Below, piece by piece: positions 9,136-17,030 of a stretch of DNA of 64,000 nt; the first letter of the stretch is position 1; each line of letters begins with the position of its first letter. The position numbers were made by a program, and so were the translations under genes. Origin of the DNA: Spongiibacteraceae bacterium (GTDB lineage: Bacteria > Pseudomonadota > Gammaproteobacteria > Pseudomonadales > Dasaniaceae); NCBI GenBank assembly GCA_028280715.1, contig JANQLG010000036.1, forward strand, positions 1-64,000, given 5' to 3'. The notes under the pieces are model-generated. The model saw only the letters and a list, made by a program, of their open reading frames with translations. It was not told where the DNA came from and made no database searches.

Positions 9136-9666
9136 ATGAAGAAAGTAGCTATTAAACTCCTCTTACTGGCGGGGCTTGCAGTACAGGCTAATGCTGAGGT
9201 CGTTAATTTTGATGAGAGTGATTTTAAGTGTTTGGCACAGATGACGCCTGTACGCGGCTTCTTTGTCGATAATCTATTAGGTGATTTGGAGGCGACTTTA
9301 GCAGTAGCTAAATCGGAAACCGGTGGTGTCTACCCACCTGGCTCTGTGGTTCAGCTAGTTCCCACAGAAGTAATGGTGAAAAGAGAAAAGGGCTTCAATC
9401 AAACAACCAAAGATTGGGAGTTTGTTGAACTAAAGGTGTCTGAAGCGGGCTCTGAAATTCATGTCCGAGGTGCCTTTGAGGTTGTCAATCGCTTCGGCGG
9501 GAATTGCTTTGCTTGCCATGTGAAGGCCAGGCCCGAATGGGACATGATTTGTGAGCAAGATCATGGCTGTGACCCAATTACACTCCCAAATGGCGTAGCC
9601 TTAACACAAGAGGTAATCAAAGGCATTCAGCATGCTGATCCTCGTTGTAAAAAAGCGGGAGCCTAG
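9136..9666 (+). CDS. Periplasmic monohaem protein, cytochrome P460-like
   Basis: The 176-residue protein has a signal peptide (MKKVAIKLLLLAGLAVQANA) and one haem c motif, CFACH, at residues 124-128. The order of elements (PPGSVVQLVPTEVMVKREKGF, then WEFVELKV, then GGNCFACHVKARPEWD) recalls the cytochrome P460 fold, where the motif sits near the C-terminus. Four further cysteines lie outside the motif. The start is the ATG at 9136, preceded by AAGG; a longer frame from TTG at 9067 would lose the signal peptide. Operator 8970-8990 sits upstream and the LAL regulator gene follows, so the gene is probably induced with the TonB receptor. P460 is a tentative call; function unknown. Confidence 0.65.
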   Translation: MKKVAIKLLLLAGLAVQANAEVVNFDESDFKCLAQMTPVRGFFVDNLLGDLEATLAVAKSETGGVYPPGSVVQLVPTEVMVKREKGFNQTTKDWEFVELKVSEAGSEIHVRGAFEVVNRFGGNCFACHVKARPEWDMICEQDHGCDPITLPNGVALTQEVIKGIQHADPRCKKAGA

Positions 9667-9834
9667 AGCAAGGACTGGGTAGGTTATATTAGGCAAACAC
9701 AGGAGAGATAGCGCTTTTACATGGAGGTTTATTGGCAGGCTTTCCTTTGAGTCTCTCGGCAATATAGCAATATAATAGTGGGGAAACGTTGGTTATCAGC
9801 TAACGCATATCAATAACTAAACCCCGATTTTGTT

Positions 9835-12579
9835 ATGACAATAATAAAAAGTAAGTTATACCCACCGGCCTGTTTAACTAAATTATTACCGAGGCCTCGG
9901 TTGGAGCAATATGCTAATTGGGATATGTTGCCCAGATTTATTTTTGTGCATGCTCCGGCCGGGTTTGGTAAAACAACATTATTGTACCAATGGCGGGCCA
10001 AGCTGAGTGAGAATGGCGCCTCCGTAGCCTGGTATTCGCTGGATGATAGTGACAATGATGAGGTTGCCTTTAAAGAACATCTTGTTGCCAGTTTGCGTTT
10101 ATCCATTGAAGAGGATACCGAAGAGCATAACATCAGCAATGTGGTTTCGAGTATTAAAGAGCACTTTCATACCTCTTCTTTTGTAGCCGAAATATTTAAC
10201 CAGCTCACTATTAAAGGAAAAGAATTTGTTTTGATACTGGATGACTTTCATGTCATCAGTAATAAAAATTTGCTGAAAAGTATTATTAATTTATTAGAGT
10301 ATGCACCGCCGGGATTTCATTTAATTATTGCCAGTAGAGAGTCAGCGCAATTCTCGATTTCAAGCTTAATGGCCAAAGGGCAGGCCTACGGTGTTGATGC
10401 TTCTGAATTGAGATTAAATACGGAAGAAATAGAAGATTATATACAAACAATTCAAGGGCTATCCTTATCCGCTGAGTCAAAGGAACAATTGCAATCGAAA
10501 ACAGGTGGATGGATTGCAGGGCTTAGAATGGCCGCATTGGCAACCAATAAAGTCGCCGTTGGAGAGGCTAGTAATTTTCAATTAGAAAATGATGATAAAT
10601 CGCTAAGGGATTATCTGACTGAACAAGTTTTAGATAAGCAGTCTGAAAGAATAAAGAATTTTTTACTCAAAACAGCCTTCCTTCCAAGATTGACGGCAGA
10701 TTTGTGTGACCAGGTCGTCGGCATTAATGATTCTGCCGAATTGTTGGTAGAAATATCCTATAAAGGACTCTTTGTTGTCACCTTGGATGTGGGGTGGTAT
10801 CGCTATGATCATAGCTTTTCCGAGTTGCTACAGGAATATGCCAGACAGTCGATGCCAGATTTAATCCCCCATTTGGTTGCTAAAGCCTGTGACTGGTTAG
10901 TTAACAATAATTTTTATATTGAAGCTGTCGGACATGCCTTGAAAAATAAGGCTTATGATATTGCAGAGGAAATCATTACTCGCAACTCATTAGATGTATT
11001 AAAGCGTGGCATGACAACAACAATACTCGTCTGGTTGGATCAGCTTCCGCAATCACTTGAAAACTACGATATTTCCTTTCAGTTGCATGTGGCCTGGTCG
11101 CTTATTTTAGTAAGAAGGCCAGATGAGGCTGTGGAAATATTAGATCGTATTGAACGAGAAAATAACAATAAAGATCAAGACTTAAATACGCGAATTGAAG
11201 TGGCAAGGAATTCAGCATTGGCTTGGCAAGACGATCAGATTGTCGCTAAAAAAAGAATGAAAGATATTCAAGCAACGGGACTAATCAAAGATCCCTGGGA
11301 TAAAGCTGGATCTAATAATATTATTTTATACTGCTGCACAATCGATGGCGATATCGTTACTGCTACGCAAGCCTACGGCAAAGTGATTAATATTGCTGAT
11401 AGTGACTACAGCATGATTTATGCAAAAGTCCTTATGGGTATGTGTTTAAAGTCGAGAGGGCAGCTCAACGAGGCGGTGGCGCTATTTGAAGATGCGCTGA
11501 TTCTGGCAGTATCAAAAAGTGAAAGTAATTCGGTGATGGCCTCACTGGCAGCGTCCAACTTGGCAGAAGTATTTTACGAATGGAATGATTTGGAAGGCTG
11601 TAAAAAACTCATTGGTTCTCGCATGACGATTATTGATGAAACGAGCTTGAATGATATTTTGATTTCTGTTTATTCATCCATGATAAGAATTGTCGATCAT
11701 TTTGAAGGTTATGCTGAAGCGGTGAAGTTTATTCAGCATGGGTTAGAGGTCGCTTATTCCCAAGCCTATGGGCTTAGATTGGAAGTGGCGCTACATAGAG
11801 AAAAAATTCGATTATTAATTGCCAGGGAAAATCTTTCCGAAGCAGAAGATCTACTGAATCTAATGGAAGCGCGATTTGCAGATAATACGGTAAAAATTAA
11901 TCCTTATATCAATCGGCAAATTACCGAGTACATTACTGTTTCGAAAGCAAGGTTGTTGGCTTGTAAAGGTGATTATGAACAGGCTGGTGAACTTATCTCA
12001 AACATGATCGAGGTTGCTGAAAATGATTTTAGGCGATACAAAGCGATTAGATTAAAAATAGAATATGCGGTGATTACTCATATGTCGGGAGCTGCAGATG
12101 CCGCATTACAGCAGCTGGATGATGTGTTGCGTGCTGCTGAGCCACAAAATTTTATTCGCAGTTTTGTTGATGTTGGCAGACCTTTTTTCCAGCTATTTAA
12201 CGATTATTTAGCCTATCGTCAGTCGGGGGTGAATAAGGATGCTCGGTCAGTAAGCCCTCAGTATTTGCAGGCTATTAAAAATGCTATAGAAAGTGAAAAA
12301 AATGACCTGTCATCTTCTGGTTCGGAACCCACTCAAGCTAATTCAGGTTTATATGCAGCCTATGGGCTTAGTGAACGTCAGTATCAAATTTTGTTACAAA
12401 TAGCGGCAGGTTATCCTAATAAAAAAATTGCGATTTTAATGAATTTGTCGGTGGATACGGTCAAATGGCATCTTAAACAAATCTATCAAAAATTATCTGT
12501 AGCTAATAGAACCGAAGCCGTGCAAAAAGCCTTTGAGTGTAACTTGATTTCCGCTCAGGATGTTGTTGTAGGGCAATAG
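9835..12579 (+). CDS. MalT/LAL-family LuxR-type transcriptional activator
   Basis: This 914-residue protein has the LAL architecture. At the N-terminus is a STAND ATPase with Walker A (HAPAGFGKTTLLYQW, about residues 38-52) and Walker B (VLILDDFH). A long helical TPR-like middle follows, then a C-terminal LuxR helix-turn-helix (LSERQYQILLQIAAGYPNKK, then SVDTVKWHLKQIYQKLSV). MalT relatives bind an inducer and ATP, oligomerise and activate promoters. The gene lies between target-like promoters carrying one shared palindrome, so it is the natural candidate to bind it. It has no strong ribosome binding site and may be read partly from the haem gene promoter. The family is certain; inducer and targets are inferred. 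Confidence 0.92.
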   Translation: MTIIKSKLYPPACLTKLLPRPRLEQYANWDMLPRFIFVHAPAGFGKTTLLYQWRAKLSENGASVAWYSLDDSDNDEVAFKEHLVASLRLSIEEDTEEHNISNVVSSIKEHFHTSSFVAEIFNQLTIKGKEFVLILDDFHVISNKNLLKSIINLLEYAPPGFHLIIASRESAQFSISSLMAKGQAYGVDASELRLNTEEIEDYIQTIQGLSLSAESKEQLQSKTGGWIAGLRMAALATNKVAVGEASNFQLENDDKSLRDYLTEQVLDKQSERIKNFLLKTAFLPRLTADLCDQVVGINDSAELLVEISYKGLFVVTLDVGWYRYDHSFSELLQEYARQSMPDLIPHLVAKACDWLVNNNFYIEAVGHALKNKAYDIAEEIITRNSLDVLKRGMTTTILVWLDQLPQSLENYDISFQLHVAWSLILVRRPDEAVEILDRIERENNNKDQDLNTRIEVARNSALAWQDDQIVAKKRMKDIQATGLIKDPWDKAGSNNIILYCCTIDGDIVTATQAYGKVINIADSDYSMIYAKVLMGMCLKSRGQLNEAVALFEDALILAVSKSESNSVMASLAASNLAEVFYEWNDLEGCKKLIGSRMTIIDETSLNDILISVYSSMIRIVDHFEGYAEAVKFIQHGLEVAYSQAYGLRLEVALHREKIRLLIARENLSEAEDLLNLMEARFADNTVKINPYINRQITEYITVSKARLLACKGDYEQAGELISNMIEVAENDFRRYKAIRLKIEYAVITHMSGAADAALQQLDDVLRAAEPQNFIRSFVDVGRPFFQLFNDYLAYRQSGVNKDARSVSPQYLQAIKNAIESEKNDLSSSGSEPTQANSGLYAAYGLSERQYQILLQIAAGYPNKKIAILMNLSVDTVKWHLKQIYQKLSVANRTEAVQKAFECNLISAQDVVVGQ

Positions 12580-12623
12580 ATACAATTTTAATCGAGCAAT
12601 AAACATGAAAAATAATTACCCGC

Positions 12624-12644
12624 ATCATACCCCAAAGGGTAGTT
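12624..12644 (+). promoter_or_regulatory. LAL-regulon operator, DUF3237 gene promoter
   Basis: ATCATACCC, CAAA, GGGTAGTT. Palindrome centre 12634.5; a -10-like TAAATT (12665-12670) is centred 33 bases downstream, the spacing seen at the other two copies. An overlapping TATGAT at 12670-12675 is an alternative -10. Confidence 0.7.
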
Positions 12645-12696
12645 CTAATTTGGTGCTAACCCCGTAAATTATGATCTTTTATAAAAGGAAAATGCC

Positions 12697-13158
12697 ATGA
12701 AACTAGTGCACGAATTTACCTATACGGCTTATCTTGAAGAGCCCTTAGTGTTGAAAAATTCACCTTGGTCAGGTGGTGGTTCACGCGATATATATCAAGT
12801 AAAAAGTGGTGAAATAACTGGCGAAAGAATTAATGGTAAAATTATCGGTGGAGGAGAGTGGGCGTTAACCTTTCCCAATGCACACCAGCGTATCGATGTA
12901 AGACTCAATGCTGTCACCGATGATGGTGCATATATTTACATTCAGTATTTCGGCATGGCCGATATTAATGAGAAAGTTATGGAAGCATTGACGACCGGTA
13001 CCGGCACCGATTTTTCAGACCAATATTTTTTTACCAATCCGCGTTTGGAAACAGGTGATGAGCGTTATTACTGGGTGAATGATACTTTCTTTGTTGCTGA
13101 AGGAAGAATCATACCGGGTTTGGCTGTTGAGTATCGTGTGCTGCGACCAGAACGCTAA
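12697..13158 (+). CDS. DUF3237 family protein
   Basis: This 153-residue cytosolic beta-barrel-type protein matches the DUF3237 pattern: GGGSRDIYQVKSGEITGERI, then IGGGEWALTFPNAHQRIDVR, then TDDGAYIYIQYFG, YFFTNPRLETGDERYYWVND and the C-terminal VEYRVLRP. No activity is established for the family, though members occur in catabolic clusters for aromatic and terpenoid compounds. AAAGGA 8 bases upstream supports the start. It has its own copy of the cluster operator, so it is likely a regulon member. Confidence 0.85.
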   Translation: MKLVHEFTYTAYLEEPLVLKNSPWSGGGSRDIYQVKSGEITGERINGKIIGGGEWALTFPNAHQRIDVRLNAVTDDGAYIYIQYFGMADINEKVMEALTTGTGTDFSDQYFFTNPRLETGDERYYWVNDTFFVAEGRIIPGLAVEYRVLRPER

Positions 13159-13251
13159 CACTTAGCTCCCCACGATTTTTAACAATTCTGACTAACTAGT
13201 AGTTATCTGTGATCATGCCTAATCAGGCTGTGATGAAATAATGAGATTAAC

Positions 13252-13283
13252 GTTCTATGAGCTGACAACAAAGCTCATAGAAC
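13252..13283. terminator. Inverted repeat, probable bidirectional terminator
   Basis: A perfect 12-bp stem (GTTCTATGAGCT 13252-13263; AGCTCATAGAAC 13272-13283) with an 8-base loop lies between two convergent genes. There is no strong T run on either side, so termination is inferred from position. Confidence 0.55.
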
Positions 13284-13354
13284 AAAATCAAAAACCTTTG
13301 GTTGTTGTATGTTTGAGTTATATGTTTGATAGTGTCCAGTGACTGGGTTATTGA

Positions 13355-13867
13355 TTATATTAATTCTGTTTTACTTCGGTCTTCTCCCTCGCAGTAAATA
13401 GCAATCAGAGAATATCGCACAAATGCCCCGCTGGTTGATAGAAAGTCCTTCAGCCAAAATCGTATTTTTACTGATAATTCCTCTCTATTATTATTCGATT
13501 GATTAGCCAGGCCGGAAAAGTGGCAGCTGGCAATTTGAGATGAATCCTGTGTCTTGGTTTCATCGGTGACAATCACGCTCATTAAGCACTGTGGCTCGCC
13601 CCATTGCACCAGAAAGTATAGGGAGTCATCGTTGATATTGTTATCCAGCAAACTAATCGCTTTACCAAGAAGATCTTCGATAGCCAGTTTTATGGTAGTG
13701 TCCTCAGTGGCATCGGTTTCTGCAAAAAAGCATGTGACATCCGGTGAATCAGGGTTGTTAGTGCTGCTTTGCTGCCAGGTCAGGTTCATGTAGTTGCTCG
13801 ATAATCGTTGGTCAGTAAACTGATAATGGAAAAAGGCTGAGCATTCTACCAGCTTTTCATTCTGCAA
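13355..13867 (-). CDS. Hypothetical protein, 170 residues
   Basis: I do not recognise this protein. It has no signal peptide or membrane segment, is acidic, and contains five cysteines spread along the chain. The C-terminal part (VKIRFWLKDFLSTSGAFVRY) looks folded and amphipathic. It is convergent with the DUF3237 gene and divergent from the TlpA-like gene. No helpful neighbour relation is visible. It counts as a probable gene because the opposite frames give no better product. Confidence 0.6.
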   Translation of the reverse strand: MQNEKLVECSAFFHYQFTDQRLSSNYMNLTWQQSSTNNPDSPDVTCFFAETDATEDTTIKLAIEDLLGKAISLLDNNINDDSLYFLVQWGEPQCLMSVIVTDETKTQDSSQIASCHFSGLANQSNNNREELSVKIRFWLKDFLSTSGAFVRYSLIAIYCEGEDRSKTELI

Positions 13868-13987
13868 GAGAGTGTTCGAGCTGAACTGGAGACAGCAGCT
13901 TGTCTGCTATGAGACTGCTAAACAATATGGGAAGATCAAGAAGCTGGAAAAATTAAAGGTATTATAGAAAGGTCAAAGGTGAGCATC

Positions 13988-14476
13988 ATGACTATCCGAC
14001 TAAACAGGCTCTTAATTTCATTTCTGCTGTTATTGACAGCTTTGCAGCCAGCCTCGGCAGGGCTCCATAAAGCACCGGGTTTTTCATTAAAGGATTATCA
14101 GGGCAATCTGGTTTCGTTAAAAGATTATCAAGGTAAGCCGCTAGTACTCCACTTCTGGGCGACTTGGTGTCCCTACTGTAAAAAGGTTCAGCCTGCTATT
14201 GAGCATATCAAACAAGGCCATCAGGGGAACGTGCAAGTACTGGCTATTAGCTTTCGGGAAGATGAAGGCGCTAAACCTCAGGTTGTGTTGGATAAGCGCG
14301 GTTATACCTTTACTATCCTGTTAGAGGGCGATGCGGTAGCGAAAAGCTATGGCGTTAAAGGTACACCGACAACCTTTTTTATTAATAAAACCGGCGATAT
14401 TGTTAAGGTCACTTATACCTCTGATCCGGAGGATTCTGTTTGGTCTAAATGGACGCAAAAGTTATTGGAGGAATAA
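13988..14476 (+). CDS. TlpA-like thioredoxin-fold thiol-disulfide protein
   Basis: This 162-residue exported protein has a signal peptide (LLISFLLLLTALQPASA) and a TlpA/ResA-type thioredoxin domain. The active site WATWCPYC has cysteines at residues 61 and 64, and the cis-proline loop reads KGTPTTFFINKTG. Such proteins reduce disulfides in the periplasm, often for cytochrome c maturation, which would suit the haem c proteins upstream. Residues about 33-39 and 45-51 repeat (LKDYQGN, LKDYQGK). I chose the ATG at 13988 because AAAGG lies 8 bases upstream; a GTG at 13979 is the alternative. Confidence 0.88.
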   Translation: MTIRLNRLLISFLLLLTALQPASAGLHKAPGFSLKDYQGNLVSLKDYQGKPLVLHFWATWCPYCKKVQPAIEHIKQGHQGNVQVLAISFREDEGAKPQVVLDKRGYTFTILLEGDAVAKSYGVKGTPTTFFINKTGDIVKVTYTSDPEDSVWSKWTQKLLEE

Positions 14477-14861
14477 ATGCATGAATTCAGGTTAGATTAA
14501 ACAACCAACGGCTAAGTGTTTCGATAAATTCTGACGTTATTAATTTTTATCTTAAATATGATCGACAGTGCTGATTTCCTTTTCACGAATAATGCATAAA
14601 AGACCCTGGCTGGTTTATTGACAAATAAAGCAGATAAGTAGGCAAGGGCTGTTCATTTCGGAGTGAATGCATTACATTAGTTTTGTGTGAGAAAAAAATA
14701 ATAACTTATAGGGATGTTTGTATATGTTCAAAATCATGATAACGGCATGAGCCGTTTTTATCCCCAATACGCACATCAATCAGCGGTCGCCTAGGTTTCG
14801 AAGTGATACGGCATGTGTTGTTCATTAATAGTTATGAATACAATAAATTAAGGAAGGTAAG
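14477..14861. other. Intergenic region before the cassette array
   Basis: A small hairpin at 14741-14756 (AACGGC, ATGA loop, GCCGTT) followed by TTTTA is a plausible terminator. The rest carries no gene. This is where an integron attI site and divergent integrase gene would be expected, but neither was recognised. Confidence 0.55.
14741..14760 (+). terminator. Short hairpin plus T run
   Basis: A 6-bp stem AACGGC/GCCGTT with a 4-base ATGA loop, followed by TTTTA. It is a weak but [16 protein letters not shown] terminator, 265 bases after the TlpA-like gene. Confidence 0.45.
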
Positions 14862-15485
14862 ATGAATATAGGTAAAACATTATCAATTGTATTTTTTCTG
14901 GGTCTTTCCCATGCAGCGAATGCATTAGTAATAACTGACTTATATGGTGATAAAGACGGTTTTGGCGCGGGAGTTTCAGATGGTGACTTTATACATATAA
15001 GTTCAACAGTAGTCACTGAGTTTGATGATGCCAATTTTACTGACCAGGGTCTATATGGTGACAGGACTTGGAGTCACAACTATGATATTTCTGGATTTAA
15101 CTCGATCACGGCTGCTTCAATCGAAGTTTTTGTTGCTGGATTGGGGGCTTATGGTGGTGCAGGCAGTTTGTATATTGATAATATATTTGTAGGTACTCTT
15201 ACTGATAGCGATAGTTGTGGTGATCCTATTGGTTGCTACAATGCTGCTCATATCGATATCTTTGACTTAACCCCTTTCTTAAATATTCTCGATGGCGCGA
15301 ATAGTATTTCCGTTGGCTATACGTATTCTGGCGATTTCTGGGCTCTAGATTACAGCGAGCTTACGTTAGAAGGTAGCATTGCCAGCGTTCCTGAGCCAGG
15401 ATCTGTTTCGTTACTAATAGCGGGGTTGGTTGGTGTGTTTTGCAGTCGAAAGTTCATAACAAATCAAGCAAGCAGGACGTGCTAA
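14862..15485 (+). CDS. PEP-CTERM sorting-signal secreted protein
   Basis: This 207-residue exported protein has a signal peptide (LSIVFFLGLSHAANA), a beta-rich body and a PEP-CTERM signal near the end: VPEPGSVSLLIAGLVGVF followed by the basic CSRK. PEP-CTERM proteins are processed by exosortase and are linked to exopolysaccharide or biofilm. Usually the chain ends with the basic cluster. Here ten more residues (FITNQASRTC) follow, and they are encoded inside a sequence resembling a decayed attC site, so the original stop may have been lost when the gene became a cassette. AAGGAAGG upstream is a strong ribosome binding site. Confidence 0.85.
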   Translation: MNIGKTLSIVFFLGLSHAANALVITDLYGDKDGFGAGVSDGDFIHISSTVVTEFDDANFTDQGLYGDRTWSHNYDISGFNSITAASIEVFVAGLGAYGGAGSLYIDNIFVGTLTDSDSCGDPIGCYNAAHIDIFDLTPFLNILDGANSISVGYTYSGDFWALDYSELTLEGSIASVPEPGSVSLLIAGLVGVFCSRKFITNQASRTC

Positions 15486-15512
15486 CGCATACCTCTTCTG
15501 GAGGCCTTATGA
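15454..15512 (+). repeat. Degenerate attC-like site 0
   Basis: It starts with TCATAACAAATCAAGCA, closely matching the attC at 18909 (GCATAACAAGTCAAGCA), and ends with GGAGGCCTTATG where that site has TGAGGCGTTAAG. The R' core GTT is changed to CTT, so it should be inactive. It overlaps the last codons of the PEP-CTERM gene. Confidence 0.5.
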
Positions 15513-15530
15513 ATCAGCGAGAGGAATGGA

Positions 15531-15863
15531 TTGATTAAGAAGTATATCGAAGGAAAAGTAACAATTTGGCCAAAGATTTTTGTGCTGATAATTGGTTTGG
15601 TAGTTATTACGAGCTATGTCCTAATTAACAGACCGCCTGGTGGTCGTCCCTCTATAAAGATTGAAGTGTTATCCACGGGCACTTACATAAATCGTAATGA
15701 AGTAGATTTGAGGAATTATCTTACCAATAATCAGCTTGATCAACGAATGCCTGTAGTTATCATGGCAGCTTACGATGCTGAAACTGAAAATGTAGCTAGA
15801 GCTATCGATATCGTTAGAGAGCTTGGGTTTTCTGATGTTGCACTTTCAACCATTGAGCCATAA
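15531..15863 (+). CDS. Cassette: ExbD/TolR-like membrane-anchored protein
   Basis: The 110-residue protein has one membrane segment (IFVLIIGLVVITSYVLI) and a small periplasmic domain. Its tail (MPVVIMAAYDAETENVARAIDIV, RELGFSDVALSTIEP) resembles the C-terminal domain of ExbD/TolR (a strand, a helix, then an A-T-x-P end). ExbD and TolR normally work with ExbB/TolQ, and no such partner is present. The key membrane aspartate of ExbD is not evident, so it may not couple to proton flow. The start is TTG with AGAGGA 5 bases upstream; no in-frame ATG fits. Function unknown. Confidence 0.55.
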   Translation: MIKKYIEGKVTIWPKIFVLIIGLVVITSYVLINRPPGGRPSIKIEVLSTGTYINRNEVDLRNYLTNNQLDQRMPVVIMAAYDAETENVARAIDIVRELGFSDVALSTIEP

Positions 15864-15865
15864 AT

Positions 15866-15944
15866 GCATAACAAGGCACGCAATGTCGTCTGTGGCTGGA
15901 CAGCCAAGCCGCTGGTTTGTCTGCCCATTCACTAGGCGTTAAAA
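15866..15944 (+). repeat. attC site 1
   Basis: R'' GCATAAC (15866-15872) and R' GTTAAAA (15938-15944) enclose an imperfect hairpin including GGACAG and its partner CTGCC. It starts right after the stop codon of the ExbD-like gene. Confidence 0.85.
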
Positions 15945-15957
15945 GTACAAGGAAGCT

Positions 15958-16494
15958 ATGAAGAGTATCGAACTATTATCAACAGGAATTAGATTGCTTG
16001 GCATATACGTTTTCATCTATGCCTTTCGCAGTGGGATTTATCAATATCAGGCTGTAATGCAATTCCGGTCTACCTCACAAGATGACATGGTAACTTTTAC
16101 CTATGTAGCACTAATTCAGGTAGGGCTGATATTTATTGCATCATTTTTAATGTTTAAATTTCCAGTAAGTCTGGCTAAGTGGCTATTACCAAAAACTAAA
16201 GAAAATGAAGTGGCTCTTGATGGCACAGCTAAAGACATAGAAATTTCAATTTTTGCCATCATTGGCGTGTACATTCTCTCTTGGGCAATACCTGATCTAT
16301 TTTATAACGGCATCTGGTGGTGGTACTCCACACATAATGAAATCAGTGGTATGTGGGGGCAAGGTGGCGGTAATGAATACATAATTAACCAAATAGTTAC
16401 TGTGCTAGAAATAGCCATCGGTTTGTATCTATGCTTACGCGCCCAAGGTCTTAGCAACCTGTTGCGCAGGCTGCGTGAAGCTGGTGCCAGGTAA
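15958..16494 (+). CDS. Cassette: four-helix membrane protein of unknown function
   Basis: The 178-residue protein has about four hydrophobic helices: LLGIYVFIYAFR, YVALIQVGLIFIASFLMF, ISIFAIIGVYILSWAIP and IVTVLEIAIGLYLCLRAQG. I do not recognise the family. The start lies 13 bases after attC site 1 and the stop just before site 2, so gene and spacer form a compact cassette. The C-terminal RRLREAGAR is basic and probably cytoplasmic. Confidence 0.75.
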   Translation: MKSIELLSTGIRLLGIYVFIYAFRSGIYQYQAVMQFRSTSQDDMVTFTYVALIQVGLIFIASFLMFKFPVSLAKWLLPKTKENEVALDGTAKDIEISIFAIIGVYILSWAIPDLFYNGIWWWYSTHNEISGMWGQGGGNEYIINQIVTVLEIAIGLYLCLRAQGLSNLLRRLREAGAR

Positions 16495-16495
16495 C

Positions 16496-16560
16496 TTTTA
16501 ACAAGTGCAGGTATTTGACGTCAAACCTGCGGTTTGTCGCCCATGCTGCAAGCGTTATAT
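16496..16560 (+). repeat. attC site 2
   Basis: R'' TTTTAAC (16496-16502), R' GTTATAT (16554-16560). The internal stem GCAGGT-TTTGAC with GTCAAA-CCTGC has a single unpaired A, as expected of attC extrahelical bases. Confidence 0.85.
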
Positions 16561-16566
16561 ACATCA

Positions 16567-16920
16567 ATGATCAGATATGCGGCCTTAATATTTTTAATAG
16601 CTTCTATTCAAGTTACAGCTAGTTCGAGTTGTGTTTGCTTGGGGAAGGCATCTATATTTTCAAAAGGGGCTGACTATATAGATCTAAGAGTAAATGGAGG
16701 CTACCAGTGCAAAGGATATAGCTGTGGGATGCTAGAGGGCTCTATAAAACGAGTATATTTTTCAGAGAGCTCAGTTAGGGATAAGCTCTTAAAAGAGTAT
16801 ATGTCGGCCTCTGGAAGGTATCTAGCTAATGAAAAGATTGGATTCGAGTTTGAGTATATTTACTCAATTCTAGAAACAGATGGCCGCGGTAAAGCTACAT
16901 GGCAAATAGAGCCGAAGTGA
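16567..16920 (+). CDS. Cassette: small secreted cysteine-containing protein
   Basis: The 117-residue protein has a signal peptide (YAALIFLIASIQVTASSS) and a mature part with four cysteines arranged as CVC and CKGYSC. No family is recognised. I chose the ATG at 16567, right after attC site 2; the TTG at 16534 lies inside that attC and would spoil the signal peptide. No clear ribosome binding site is present, which is common for cassettes. Confidence 0.65.
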   Translation: MIRYAALIFLIASIQVTASSSCVCLGKASIFSKGADYIDLRVNGGYQCKGYSCGMLEGSIKRVYFSESSVRDKLLKEYMSASGRYLANEKIGFEFEYIYSILETDGRGKATWQIEPK

Positions 16921-16924
16921 AAGC

Positions 16925-17011
16925 ATATAACAAAACGCGCAATGAGCGCCTGCGGCTGGACAGCATTAAGCGCTGCTTTGCAGCAATGCTGCCATTCGCT
17001 AGGCGTTAGGC
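16925..17011 (+). repeat. attC site 3
   Basis: R'' ATATAAC (16925-16931), R' GTTAGGC (17005-17011). The stem CAGCATT...GCTGC / GCAGC AATGCTG with a TTT loop is clear. Confidence 0.88.
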
Positions 17012-17030
17012 AGCCTAGATAGGACATACG

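Noticed and set aside
13355-14861. Integron integrase or attI just upstream of the array
   Set aside because: The minus-strand gene here shows none of the tyrosine recombinase motifs, and no attI-like site was found.
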